Below are positions 9,821 through 20,698 of a stretch of DNA of 64,000 bases, one piece after another; the first letter of the stretch is position 1, and each line of letters starts with the position of its first letter. The stretch spans positions 768,500,153 through 768,564,152 of the forward strand of contig NC_081414.1 in the NCBI RefSeq assembly GCF_030272615.1, given 5' to 3'. Below the pieces are notes generated by a model, which was given only the letters and a program-made list of their open reading frames with translations, was not told the DNA's origin and did no database searches. Made by a program: the position numbers and the translations under genes. The stretch is from Cryptomeria japonica (taxonomy: Eukaryota > Streptophyta > Pinopsida > Cupressales > Cupressaceae).

Positions 9821-11290
9821 TCCGTTGAGGAGAGCTTCATATTTAGCTATATTGTTTGTGCATGGAAAATTTATCCTAAATGATTTAGGTATAGAATCCC
9901 CTTGAGGAGTAATGAAGAGAATCCCTGCTCCCCATCCATGACTTGTATATGACCCATCAAAGTATAATTTCCACATTAGGGATGTTGTCAATGTAAACAC
10001 TGATTCGTTTGGAAAGTCTATGAGTAATGGATGACTATCTTGTAAAGGAGCATCTACTAACTGATCTGCTATGATTTGTCCTTTAATAGCCTTTCTGTCT
10101 ATGTACTCTATGTCGAACTCACTCAGAATCATAACCCACTTAGCCAATCGCCCAGTCAATGTTGCTCTGCTCAATAGGTACTTGAGTGGATCAAAGTGTG
10201 CAATGAGTTGTACCTTATGACTTAGCATGTAATGCCTGAGCTTTTGGGATGCAAAGATTACTGCCAAGCATGCTTTCTCTATAGGGGTATAATTAAGCTC
10301 ATAGCCAATCAGAGTCCTACTTATATACTAAATGGCTCTTTCTTTTCCTTTGTCGTCGTGCTGTGCCAGCAGAGCTCCTAGAGTTGAGTTTGTTGCTGAC
10401 ATGTATAACAATAGAGGTCTTCCTAGAGTAGGTGCTACTAACACTGGTGTGTTTATAAGATAATCTTTCAAAGTTTTGAATGCTTCTTGGCATTGTTCTA
10501 TCCATTTAAAAGTAACTCCTTTCCTGAGTAAATGCTAGAATGGGTGGCACTTATCTGCCAACTGTGCTATGAATCTCCTTATGGATTGCAGTCTTCATTG
10601 TAACCCTTTGAGCTGTTTAAGTGTTGATGGAGGTGACATATTAATGATTGCTTTGACCTTGGCTAGGTCTACATCAATTCCTCTATTTGATACTATGAAC
10701 CCTAACAGTTTACTTGTTGTTACACCAAACACACTTCTTTGGGTTTAACTTGACATTATATTTTTCCAACCGATCAAATATCTGTGCAAGGACCATGAGG
10801 TGGCTTTCTCTTGTTTGTGATTTGGCCAATATGTCATCCACATAATCTTCCATTATGTTGTAGATCATGTCATGAAATAATGTTGTCATAGCTCTTTGGT
10901 ATGTTGCTCCGACATTTTTAAGACCAAATGGCATCACATTCCAGCAGTATGTTCCCCATGGGCATGTAAAGGTCATTTTGTGTTGATCTTTTGGTGCAAT
11001 TTTAATCTGGCTATATCTTGAGAAACCATCCATTCAGGATAGCATTTCCTTTCCAGCTATTAGGTCAACTATCATATCAATATTGGGCAACGGGAAGTCA
11101 TCCTTAGGCCAAGCTTTATTTAGGTCCCGAAAATCTGTACATATTCTTATTCCTCCTGTGGGTTTAGTCACAGGTACCAAGTTGGATTTCCATTCCACGT
11201 AATCAATAGGTCTTATGAAGCATATATCCAACAACTTTTGTAGTTCTATCTTAACCAGTAATGCAATGCTTGGATGCATTTTTCTCAATT
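9821..11290 (-). pseudogene. T1 reverse transcriptase and RNase H (decayed)
   Basis: Reading right to left: the RT N-terminal part (11034-11288, with the GGIRICTDFRDLNKAWPKDDFPLPN block), the RT palm (10710-11033) with intact YVDD at about 10845, the RT-linked RNase H and connection region (10130-10700, several stops), then the first half of the archaeal-type RNase H (9821-9990, with FDGSY carrying the first Asp). A stop separates the two RT halves near 11033, and the frame is lost around 10510-10710. The domain order and high similarity to T3 show the same lineage. The enzyme would copy element RNA into DNA in cytoplasmic particles. This copy cannot make it. Confidence 0.87.
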
Positions 11291-13160
11291 TTTACTTGTA
11301 AGGTTTAACTCCTAGTATTAGAGGTAAATGATGCAATACTAACTCAGGGTCTAAACCTCACATATCTGAATAGGACCAAGCAAAGTTGATAGGTCGTTGC
11401 TTGAAGAAATGAATGAATCTATCTTTTTCTTCTTTGCTTAGTGATTTTGCTAGATGCATGTTATGTACACCTTCCCCTTCTGCTATGTTTACTTCTTTTG
11501 TTTCCTCTATAAGCAATGCTGAACTTTCTCTTTCCATGGAGAGATTACCCAAGTCACTTTTGCCATTATGGGTAGTTTGTTCCTTATCTTCTGGTGTAGA
11601 AGCACTTTCTTCTCCAAAGTATGTTGTTCTATTCAGGTCTACAACAAACCCTACTTTGTGATCTCCTTGTGGGAATCCATCTCTGACTCCGAGAAATTCT
11701 GAAATTGCTTCATCATTTTCAAACCAGTCCAGTGTTGGTTTTCCTTCTTGTCCCCAGTCAATCAAGTGTGAATGTATGAGGGGTAAGTCATTACTCCCTT
11801 GTTTAGTAGACTTTGATAACATGAGGACTTGATTGTTTGAATAACTTTGTGTATTTTCATCTTCCATAAGCTTTATTTGATACCATGATATTACACTTTC
11901 TGGTGGGATAGAATCATGAAGGGATAAGAATTCATAGTCATGAGAGTCTGTCTCACTTTCCATATATTTCATCATGTGAGCTATCATCACTTATTTCTTC
12001 TTGTTCTTGTCTCTGATTTTGGTGAAGATTAACTGGTCTTCTATGTACATTAGTTACCCTTCTTAAGCCTGGTATAAGTCCTTGCAATCTTTCTTCATCT
12101 GATTCGTTTGGTTGAGCCTGAGTAGTTTCCCATGGTAGAAGTAGTGCCAATAACCATGGATGAGATTCAGGTGGTGATGGTAAACCTGCACCTATTGCTA
12201 CATTAGCTTGTACTATTATGTCAATAACTATGTCATTTTGTAACTCAGTGGTAGGTTCTTGCAACAGTTGTCTCATGCCTTCTCCGTTTGATTCTGCACT
12301 AGGTGATGTGGTTTCCTAATTACTTGTTTGTGATGAAGATGGAAGTGCCTGTGTAGACCAATCCCTTTGTGATATGTAGTATGATGGTTTTCTTGGTAGA
12401 TTTAGTATATCAAGGGTACATTGTCTTGCTTTTGTGATATGTTGTACATGTTTATATCCCAGTCCTTGATTCCCTGGATTATCATTAGGAACAATAGGTT
12501 CTAGCCTTCCTTGTTTCTATAACCCCAGGCTTGTGGTACCATCATATCCATGTCTTTGGAGTATTTTGAATCCATTTCCATACTGATCTATGTGTATTTT
12601 GGGTATTGTCATATGAACTTCTTCTCTCTATATATCTAATGATTAATATCTTCATTCAGGGATTCGTCTTGTAAGTCACCCCACCTAATGAAAGAGCAAA
12701 AGTCTGTGTATCGGACAATTTCTTTTCCTTTGTCTTATTTTCGTACCGTATTATGAGGTTTTCCAAAAGACTTAGGAGAGAGAGACAATTGTTTCCCACT
12801 CAACATATTTGCAATAGAATACTCTCCACAACCCATATCTTTTATCTATAAGGAGGATGTTGTAGGCATATCCTGTTTTGTTTCTGTTATTTTTAATGCC
12901 TCCAGTTGTGTAGTGCGAGGTGCTGCTTGATTGATAGGTACCTGATTATCCACACCTTCTTTCAAGTGATTGCAATGCTGGAAGGGATTTGGATCACCCC
13001 TTATGGCGATTTCAATGCCATTGTATGGGAATTTGACACACTGGTGAAATGTGGATGGTATTGCTTGCATGGTGTGGATCCATGGGCGACCCAATTACAT
13101 GTTATATCCCAGTTCTTTGTCCAAGACTTGAAAAGTGATCTCTGTTGTTATCGGTCCCAC
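11291..13160 (-). pseudogene. T1 protease-to-RT linker with G-patch-like motif (decayed)
   Basis: Fragments of the long linker between protease and RT. At 11358-11990 there is a SETDSHDYEF block followed by LIDWGQ...LDWFENDEAISEFLGVRDGFPQGDHKVGF and the FFKQRPINFAWSYSDM end that leads into RT. Around 12400-12600 a glycine-patterned block (QRHGYDG, then KQGR, then GLGY) corresponds to the G-patch-like segment of T3. At 12846-13094 MGRPWIHTMQAIPSTFHQCVKFP matches the part just after the T3 protease. Stops and shifts separate the pieces. Confidence 0.75.
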
Positions 13161-13553
13161 CTATACTAGTAATGTTACTAGTAATGTTACAATGCCTTTT
13201 GATGGACATTCTTCATCATCGTATGCCTTTATATTTATCCTCTTGGAAGAGTCAATGTGAAGTTTAGAATATCCTAGTGCCTTAACCAGTTTTAAGGTAC
13301 AAATGCTCAGACTAGCTCCTCCATCTATGAGTACTCTTCTGATTCTTCTCTTATGAACGTAAGCTTCTAGATGTAGTGGGTCATTATGAAGCAGTCTATC
13401 ACAAGGAATATCTTGTTCTATGAATGCAATACATGTGCCTTGTGTCAAATTCCCTACCATAGATTGGAAGGCATTTTCATCTAGATCTCTGTCCACTACT
13501 GAATCTTGAAGTTCTTTATCTAGTATAGCTCTGTGAGTGGGTGAAATACGCAA
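13161..13553 (-). pseudogene. T1 aspartic protease (decayed)
   Basis: Retroelement proteases cut the Gag-Pol chain. The frame contains HLEAYVHKRRIRRVLIDGG followed by ASLSICTLKLVKALGYSK, matching the T3 protease at about 54940-55050. The catalytic triplet reads Asp-Gly-Gly instead of the usual Asp-Thr/Ser-Gly. The frame ends in a short duplicated LLVT stretch, coming from a small tandem duplication near 13170-13190. It is separated from gag by a break near 13560. Confidence 0.78.
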
Positions 13554-13571
13554 AAGTTCGAATAGTGATAT

Positions 13572-15985
13572 CTATGCCGAAGTTTTCTTAAGTTGTTCAA
13601 CAATATTGTAAGTCCCTACTGCTGGTGGATGATTTGGTGGTATCCCTTGTAAAGTTATCTTTGATCTGCGAGTAACCACTGCATAGTCTCTATCTCTAGG
13701 GGTTATGGTGATTGCAGTGACTATATCATTTGACTTACAAGATTTGTCTGTATCATAAGCTATCGTATCAAGATTTATGTTAAATCCCTCTTCATAGTCT
13801 TTAAGTGTATGTTTGACATCTATGATATGTTCTATGAGTTCATCTTCTAACCAGTCTGAGTGGGATGGTTGATCATGCCCCCAGTCTCTGAGACAAAGAA
13901 TTTTATCATCATTGTACTTTGGTGCCTCTGATATCATGCAAATTTGGTTATCACCTATGTGAGTATCTTGGTATTGATCATCTTGATCAAGTGTTTCTTG
14001 TGAATCATTATTTGCTATGTCTCCTGAGCTAATGGCATGAATAGTGTAGTCGTATGAGACCCTTGTGTAATTAGTTGTATTGTCTTGGGTACTTGATGTG
14101 GTATCTTTCCCTTTGTCATGCTTAACAAAAGGATCCTTAAAAATAGTATGATTTGTGTTTTCTGAAGTTTTATCGATATCGATTGTGATATCTCCTTGGT
14201 CTATCATATCTTGGACCAAGTTTTTTAGTTTATAGCAACTGGCTGTTTGGTGACCTTTAGTCTGATGATAATCATAGAAATAATTATCATTCCACCATGT
14301 GGGTTTGAAATGACCTGGTTCATACACTCTTACTTCAGGTAAAGTGATCATGTTTGTCTGTATTAACTTTTTGAGCACTTACTCAATAGGTTCTCCTAGT
14401 GGTGTATAATTTCTTCTTGGAGCATTTACCCTAGGGTATCTTGTGTTCATGTTTTGTGTAGCATTTACATTGGTGGAGGTCATATTGTTCCCTATATGTG
14501 GATTAGATGACTGACTTGCTCCCAAAGATAACACGGGTTGAGTTCTGTTTACCATTCTGGTGTCTACAATACCATCATTGGTCACATTTTTGTTTTCGAC
14601 TAAAACTTAGATTTGTCATTGTTGTTGGTGTTGCCATACTTACCTTGTTCTACTAGTCCCTTCTCACGTTTGAGAGCTTGTTCCGTGATTTTTTTGAATG
14701 TGGTTAAACATTACATTTGTATTGGATATTTCATCTTGGGAATCAAGTTGTTTGTGAACATGTCTACTTGTTCTGTTTTTGGGATAACTATTTTGCACCT
14801 CCTATAGAGAGCCCTCCATCATTGTATGAAGGATGCAAATGTCTCATTCTCATATAGTTTTGTGGCACACAAGTCCATCAAAGTAACTGGGGTGTCAATG
14901 TTGTGCGAGAAGTTTGCAATAAATTGTTCAGCTAATTCTCCCCATGATGTGATGGTTGGTGGTAAATGTGAAAACCACTCTAAAGCTGGACCTCCCAGGC
15001 AACTTTTGAAGCAACTTCTATACATGTCGTAAAAAATTCTCTGATATGACCTCTAGGATCACCCTTTCCTCGATATCTATCAAATTTGGGTGTTTCAAAA
15101 TGTTGTGGGAAAGGTGGCATGTATAATGTGTGATCAAATGGATAAGGACGTAAATCCTGCATTGTGTAGATTTTATTGTCATTACCAGTTTGCATGGTTG
15201 TCATTTGTTGTTGAAAATTATGTATTTGTTGTGTCAGAATATCCATTTGTGTCAAAGGTAGACCTTGTGTTTGTGTATGTCCCACAAAAGGATTCGTGGT
15301 TGCATAGCTAGGAGGTTGTTGGAAGGTACCAAGATTATAACTTTGCATGTTGTGCATTCCACTAGGTACTATGAAATAGGTGATATATGAACCCATGTTT
15401 GGTTGAGTTGTACTTGTCGTGTTGGCAAGACCTAGATTTGCATTTTGATGACTATATGTTGACCCCATAGAATATGAAACTAGAGGTTGGGTAGCACTTG
15501 TTGTTTGTGTTTGAATAGGTGTTGAGACACTTGATGTTATTGGTATGCTTTATGTTGGTATACTAGTATTGATCGCCAAAGATGACGTACTCATTTGTAA
15601 GTTTGCATTTGTGTTGGCATTTGTTTGGATAGGTACGTTTTGGGGAAACTGGAAGTCGTTGCATGTATTTGTGTCACGGGTGGTGTTTGAGTGTTGCCTT
15701 GACCAAAGTTTTTCCCGGTGGTAAAATCTTTGTGACATTAAAATCCTCAGGTAGTTTTGCCCCATTTTGTATTAACAACGAAAGATACTTGTCCCTATCA
15801 CTATGTATAAGTGCATCTAGGATCATGAGGACATGTGGGTCTTGTTGCGCGGACTCAATTTCTTCCTTTGTCAAATGTTGTTGTAATTCGTTTAGGGTGG
15901 ACATTGTCTGTGTACCTGAGTGTTGACCTGTTGACATGTCCATATTCCAAGTAGAGTTTACAGACTGTGTGTTGTTCAGGTCCAT
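13572..15985 (-). pseudogene. T1 gag (decayed)
   Basis: Right to left: an N-terminal segment (15674-15985), a Gln/Thr-rich stretch, the capsid-like core (14819-15468) with YMPPFPQHFETPKFDRYRG, then GDPRGHIREF and LGGPALEWFSHLP, and the C-terminal part (13572-14585) with a variant zinc knuckle around YDYHQTKGHQTASC. Gag forms the particle and binds element RNA. The core aligns with T3 residues 160-330. Frames change at least three times, and the start of the protein is uncertain. Confidence 0.8.
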
Positions 15986-16184
15986 TATTCCTTTTTCTTT
16001 CTACGACCTTGTGACAGGCATCTAAAATTGCTTATATGAGGGTGGTTCTATGCAAGACGATGACTTAGCACTAGACTGTAGATGTAAATATGAGATACGG
16101 AAGGTTATACTAGACTCTCTATTGAGGATTTTGACGTGAGACCTTTTGAGCATTTCTAGATTTCTCTAATGCAAGTCTTTCCAT

Positions 16185-16400
16185 TTATTGACGAAGTTGT
16201 TCAGCCTCAATCTCTCTATCAATTATATGGGAAATCCTAGACTCAATGTCTATCTCGTGTATGACTCCTATATATTGAGGTGCGCTTCTTCTTAAATCCC
16301 ATGCTAAGTTAGCTAGACCGTCAATGATTTCTCGTTGACCACCATTTGGAACTAGATTAGGTTGCTCGAAGGGGAGAAAACCATCACTTGGGAGACCCAT
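16185..16400 (-). pseudogene. T1 small frame upstream of gag, QPNL motif
   Basis: A 71-residue open frame on the T1 sense strand about 200 bases before gag. It contains LP-x-D-G-x-L-x-F-x-QPNL and, further on, LANLAWDLRR. A very similar pattern (LPGDRLLAFTQPNL then LYDLAWD) occurs at the start of G1 gag near 45480-45570. This looks like a detached or alternative N-terminal piece of Gag. Function unknown. The frame is short, so chance openness is possible, but the shared motif argues against that. Confidence 0.5.
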
Positions 16401-16483
16401 GAAGGCACATGCTATGAACCTATAACTGACAATGGACTTAGACGTATATGAGGTCTAGACGTATATGATAATGTAGGACTATG

Positions 16484-16655
16484 TAATTGATATGGATGAT
16501 AATGCAAAAGACCGGGGACGATAATGACGACGCAAGTGGGACTATGCAAAAGACGTAGGATGAAAATGAGGATGTAAGTGGGACTATGCAAAAGACTTAA
16601 GACGATAATGAGGACGTAAGTGGGACTATGCAAAAGACTTCCTAGGGTCACAAGT
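16484..16655 (-). repeat. About four 42-43-bp tandem repeats in T1 leader
   Basis: Units with the core AAGTGGGACTATGCAAAAGA recur at about 16484, 16528, 16571 and 16613, with some divergence. They lie in the T1 leader between the short QPNL frame and the conserved leader block. No function is evident. Confidence 0.85.
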
Positions 16656-17634
16656 ATGTAAGGACTTCTGAGTTTTGATTTCAAAATGGACTTTGTTTTC
16701 TATAACTTCGTGTGTGGGACAATGTTTTGTAGTTTTCCAAATCTGAGAATAATTGCTGGTAGGTATGTATAGCCGACTGACTCAATTTTCATACAATCTC
16801 AGAAAATTCAGAGATACGTGGAATAGGGCCTAAAATAGCCCAAAGGACTGACTCAATACTGGTCTATAACAACGATACATAAAAACACACTGATTACAAT
16901 CTTAGGTTGGACAATGGAAACCATTCAAGTGAGACCCTTACAATAAAATACCAAGACAAAATGAATAGATAGAGAGTCTAGCAGCACTGGCTCCACTCCA
17001 CAGCACACACTTCTCGGGCATGCCAGTCTCTCTTACCTCGAAGATCCGAAGATATTATAACCGTGGGATTCCTGTATCATAGTGTAAGGTACATGAAGGG
17101 TATCTATGGGGTACGATCCGCACTCCCGGAATCACTGAATGTAGGGTTTTTTGGCAACTAAATTGGTTCTTAGTATTAGGTTTCGAGGGATCCTGATCCA
17201 ATGACTGATTCTCAAAGCAAGCCACTTAAGAATTTAGTTGAGCTTATCGATGTAGGGAAGGCCCCCACATACGTCAAATTCACTCAACACTCTAGTAGCC
17301 TGACCAGTATACTTATATAGCGGCTTGAAAAACCCACTCGAGAGTACGCTGGGAGAGATGATATCCCCAATGCATCCCAATTCGAAGTACCTTTGTGGGG
17401 TGATGAAATCCCCAGTCAAAGATACCCCTCACTACGTAGAATAAAAGAAAATTGGATGTCGTTGTCATCTTCCTTCTTTCTCCCAAGACCCTGAAGGTGG
17501 GTCGAAAGTCAGTTAGTGCAACAGTAGGTCCACCCCAGACATAATAAAAATTATTTACCTTAAAAAAAAGAAAAATGATTTAATCTAATGCAGCCTAATT
17601 CACGTTTGTTTTATAGACCAAATTTAGGTGTTAG
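16656..17634 (-). other. T1 leader, conserved non-coding block
   Basis: No gene is seen. Within about 16980-17420 there is a stretch (GGAGCCAGTG on the sense strand, with a nearby GCATGCCCGAGAAG-like part) that resembles the T2 leader near 21300-21350. A leader block conserved between diverged elements may be a packaging or dimerisation signal (inference). Confidence 0.4.
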
Positions 17635-17880
17635 ATATGCATGTGCATGCCCATTTTAAACACCAAATCGAAATATGAAGGCGTACATGTCAATTTTAAC
17701 CATTTGTCAATTTTAAGCACCAAAGACCAAGTGTGAGGTACATGCATGTCAATTTTGGCCCATGTTCATTTTAAGCACCAATAACAAAGTGTGAGATTAT
17801 CCATGCATGTCCATTTTAACTGTTGTTGATTTTAAGCACCAAAAATGAAGTGTAAAGTGTGCATGCAACAAATACTAATC
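17635..17880 (-). repeat. Diverged repeats with TTTTAAGCACC core in T1 leader
   Basis: Four to five imperfect units of about 55-65 bp, each with a cATTTTAAgCACCaa core and a nearby TGCATG. The sense-strand core GGTGCTTAAAAT also occurs in the T3 leader near 50815, so the repeat is a feature of the lineage. Confidence 0.7.
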
Positions 17881-18030
17881 TAATCCTCTCTGCAAATCCG
17901 CCACAGGCTGTAAACAGAAGATTAGTAGTAAAACCCAACTAACAAAAAATAGAAAATCAAAACTTGACAGAGGCGAATGTGTAATTGCACCTGTGCGAAT
18001 GCGTGTTTCTTATAGACCGAATACGTGAAC

Positions 18031-18219
18031 CTAACAAAGCGAATGCATGATGGTATCTGGTCGATTGCGTAGCATATTATATCTATCAAAGGCCAGTTGT
18101 TCTTCTAAATCCTGTATCAATTTTTCTGCCTGGAGGACCTTTTGATAGTGTTTGGCTTCTCTCCCTTGTTGTTTCATCCTTCTTGCACCTGAAATCCTGA
18201 ATTGAACCTTTCTTGCCAT
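18031..18219 (-). CDS. T1 leader ORF with FRISGAR motif
   Basis: A 62-residue frame about 320 bases after the primer-binding site. It begins MARKVQFRISGARRMKQQ and continues as a charged, probably helical segment. T4 has a matching start, MAGKVTFRISGARKEKQH, at 40006. The match also holds in the nucleotides, so it shows common ancestry and not necessarily selection on protein. It might be a small leader protein or a first exon spliced to gag. A CAG/GT junction lies inside the motif, but it is weak. Not a family I recognise. Confidence 0.5.
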   Translation of the reverse strand: MARKVQFRISGARRMKQQGREAKHYQKVLQAEKLIQDLEEQLAFDRYNMLRNRPDTIMHSLC

Positions 18220-18540
18220 AAAATGTTATAATAAAATCATAAAATAAAAGCAATTTGATCCCAGATTAACCCAATTTTAGACAAAATTAGACAACAGTTC
18301 TCCCTGCGAATGCGTGATCCAGAAAGAGCGATTGTGCAATCTAGACAGGGCGATTGGGTGACCTTGTCAGAGCAAATGCGTGACCCCAAAGGGTCAAATG
18401 CTTGATGTTGTCTATGCGATTGTGTGACGATATAAGTGCAATTACGTTATGGAAAATCTTTTCTCAAAATTCATGCAACTTGCAAAAAAAATGAAAAATT
18501 CGTACAATCTACAAAAATCACAGAAAAAGAAATTAGTTGT
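18220..18540 (-). repeat. T1 leader array of GCGAATGCGTGA-type motifs
   Basis: On the plus strand, variants of gcgaTtGtGtGa / gcgaatgcgtga recur about seven times between 18305 and 18450, and several more occur at 17970-18060. The position, just downstream of the primer-binding site, matches the AGCGCTTTTGT arrays of T2 and T3. The motif itself differs between elements. Confidence 0.7.
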
Positions 18541-18561
18541 TGATTCACGTCAGGTTCACCA
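18541..18561 (-). promoter_or_regulatory. T1 primer-binding site
   Basis: On the minus strand TGGTGAACCTGACGTGAA follows the LTR after a three-base spacer. The same site, with small changes, is at 39702 (T4) and 49919 (T3). I cannot name the tRNA with confidence. Confidence 0.8.
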
Positions 18562-18564
18562 AAA

Positions 18565-19836
18565 TGTCGTCTATAAAATTCATCTTATTCAATATATCAA
18601 TTAGAAACAAAGGAAAATCACGAATCCCTATTTAATGAAAGAATTCTAACAAACTAACAATGAAATAATACAATATCAAACAACAAGGGATTAAAATCAT
18701 TCAATGAAACTCCCTATTCCAAGATCGCATATAGCTTCCATTGCTCTTCTCTTCTTTGTGGTATGATGGCTCTCAGATATTGCATTGGTAACCTACAAGT
18801 GACACAAAGATTCGAAGTTCGTGATTGTTGAAAATAGAGATTGGATGCTCAATTTATAGATTATTGGATGAGATTGATTGAAAGGTGGAACAGATTGATC
18901 AAGAGGTGGAACTCAGGTGAGCTCAAATGAAAATTGATAGTTGAACTGTTGATTGTAGGAGTGAAACTCAATAGATTGAATAGATTAATGGAGTCAACTG
19001 ATTGAGAAAAAGCTAATTGAAGGAAGAAAATGAATGATTGGAGGGAAGAAAATGAATGATTGGAGAGAAGAAAATTAATGGATGACAAAGAAAGCTTAAT
19101 TTAGAAAAAGCTAACTAAAAGATGGAAATAGAGACTGGAGAGATAAATGATTTAATTAATTAATGGATTGAATTAATTAATTTATCATGTGCTTGCATTT
19201 AGATTTAGATTTTCAATTTGATCTTTGCATGAGATTTTAATTCAAATATTGAATTTATTTTAATTCAATTTAGCATTTGAATATATTTAGAACTTGACTT
19301 TGATTTTCAATTTGGTTTTTGAAATCATGCAAATGTAATTGAATTTGGAAGAAATTAGAAGAAATAAGAAATTAGAAGAAATAAGAAATTAGATGAAATT
19401 AGAATTTGGGGATTTGGAAGTGGAAGAATTAATTAGTTAATTAAATAATTGAAAGAAACTATTTAATTATGCTAGAAATGGAATTTTAATTAAATAATAA
19501 AGATTATTTAATTTAAAGGATTAAATCATAATTAATTAAATAAGGGTTGATGATTAGATGATTAGAGATTGAATAATTAGTTTATTTAAATAATAAAGAT
19601 TATTTAAATAGGGAAATTAACCATAATTAATTAAATAATATATTTAATTAATATTAGGAAATGGTTAAAATGATTAAATGATGAAAGAATAAGAAATAGA
19701 ATAATTAGTAAGGTGATGAGGAAATATGAAATTAGAAGAATAAGATTAATTAACTTAATTAAATAATTAAAGAATTATTTAATCAATTAGAGGAATAATT
19801 AGTACATGATCAATGAGACATTTTTAGGTTTCTACA
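18565..19836 (-). repeat. T1 5' LTR
   Basis: 1272 bp between TG at 18565 and CA at 19836 (plus-strand reading; on the sense strand it begins TGTAGAAACC and ends GACGACA). The sense start matches the LTR starts of T4 (TGTAGACACC) and, more loosely, of T2 and T3. The sequence is very AT-rich with many AATTAATTAA-like runs. The second LTR copy lies off the window, so the ends are inferred from the primer site and family similarity. Confidence 0.8.
18852..18858 (-). promoter_or_regulatory. TATA-like box in T1 LTR
   Basis: TATAAAT on the minus strand, about 290 bases before the LTR 3' end, the usual region for an LTR promoter. Confidence 0.45.
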
Positions 19837-19881
19837 GTATCATATTCAGATTCTTATCGAACGGATATGGGCATATATCTT

Positions 19882-20394
19882 CTAATGAATACTTGTTAGA
19901 GCTTGTTCCATTTTGCATGTCTTGTATCTATTGTTGTAAAGTTTGCATTTGTTAAGGTTTGACAATGGATTATCCACATAGTTTCTCCTTGTTTCTTCAT
20001 GAGTTCTTTTATCACTATGTTCTTTTCTTGTGTCATCCCTTTCTTTCCTTGTTTCTTCATGACTTTCTTTGTTCACATCCTCATTATTTGGATCATCTGT
20101 GTTTTGGGTGTTACTTGCCTCTGTGTCTTGTTTCGAGCTTTCTATGTTTAAGTCTTGTGGTAGTTTAGCCCCAAATTTTACCAATATTAAGAGACATTTC
20201 TCTTTTTGCTTTGCCAACGATTTTTCCATTAGCCTATCAAATTTAAAATCTTGCTCGAGCTCTCTAATGGTTCTATTGACTGCTTCTTTGTCAACAGTGG
20301 TAAACACAAAATTTTGAAATACAAGATTATCTTCTTCCTTCATTTGTTGTTGTTTTCTAAGTTGTTCGTATTGGGCTCTAGTCCAAACTGACAA
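19882..20394 (-). pseudogene. T2 gag, N-terminal fragment
   Basis: A 170-codon open frame. FGAKLPQDLNIE, preceded by a charged helical part, matches EGAKLPSDFDLA of T3 gag (residues 77-88) and GAKLPEDFNV of T1 gag. The tail is rich in Asp, Glu, Arg and Thr with EETRKE-like repeats. The capsid core is missing because T1 is inserted just downstream. The first codon in this frame is not a clear ATG with family support, so the start is uncertain. Confidence 0.7.
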
Positions 20395-20434
20395 GTGATT
20401 ATTTCAAAGTTGTTGAAATTTCCAAAGGACAAAG

Positions 20435-20698
20435 TCAATAGGTGATTATTGGTTTAGGAAGATATGCTTTGTTGATTTTACCGCTATTGTTTGTTCGTTG
20501 TGATAAATCGTCTCTTTGTTGAAAAGCACTTCCTTGTAAAATTTCTTTGTCAAACTCTGTATCGCAGCCACGTAAGTAGTGACAAAAACGATGTAGGAAT
20601 ATCCTATGTTTTAATAAGATCTTGCGATTGATATACAAGAATCTTATTCTTTTCTGAGTAGCTTTATAACTGGGTTTAAGGTGATACTTAAAATTCAT
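20435..20698 (-). CDS. T2 small ORF upstream of gag
   Basis: An 87-residue frame, 40 bases before the T2 gag frame. RFLYINRKILLKHRIFLHR and a following FD...AF block ending in ITY align with KFFYLNRQIFVSHRVFLHR and YITY of the T3 upstream ORF (52099-52482). Conservation of a basic, Leu/Phe-rich protein in two clearly diverged copies suggests a real element gene. An additional ORF before gag is known for the Ogre branch of the Tat lineage. Whether this is the same protein cannot be told by eye. Confidence 0.65.
   Translation of the reverse strand: MNFKYHLKPSYKATQKRIRFLYINRKILLKHRIFLHRFCHYLRGCDTEFDKEILQGSAFQQRDDLSQRTNNSGKINKAYLPKPIITY

Larger units (their letters stand above)
1..19836 (-). mobile_element. 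T1: decayed Tat-type Ty3/gypsy element (3' end off window)
   Basis: T1 runs right to left: 5' LTR 18565-19836, primer-binding site 18541-18561, leader 16400-18540, gag 13572-15985, protease 13161-13553, RT and RNase H 9821-11290, then integrase 944-2162. NA-1 splits it at 2544-9815, plus one CGAAG duplication. The domain order with integrase last is that of Ty3/gypsy. The second, archaeal-type RNase H after the RT-linked one and the absence of a chromodomain are hallmarks of the Tat lineage. Many stops and frameshifts make every coding part a pseudogene. T1 is inserted in the gag of T2, just right of 19836. The protein matches T3 domain by domain, but the leader differs. Confidence 0.85.
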
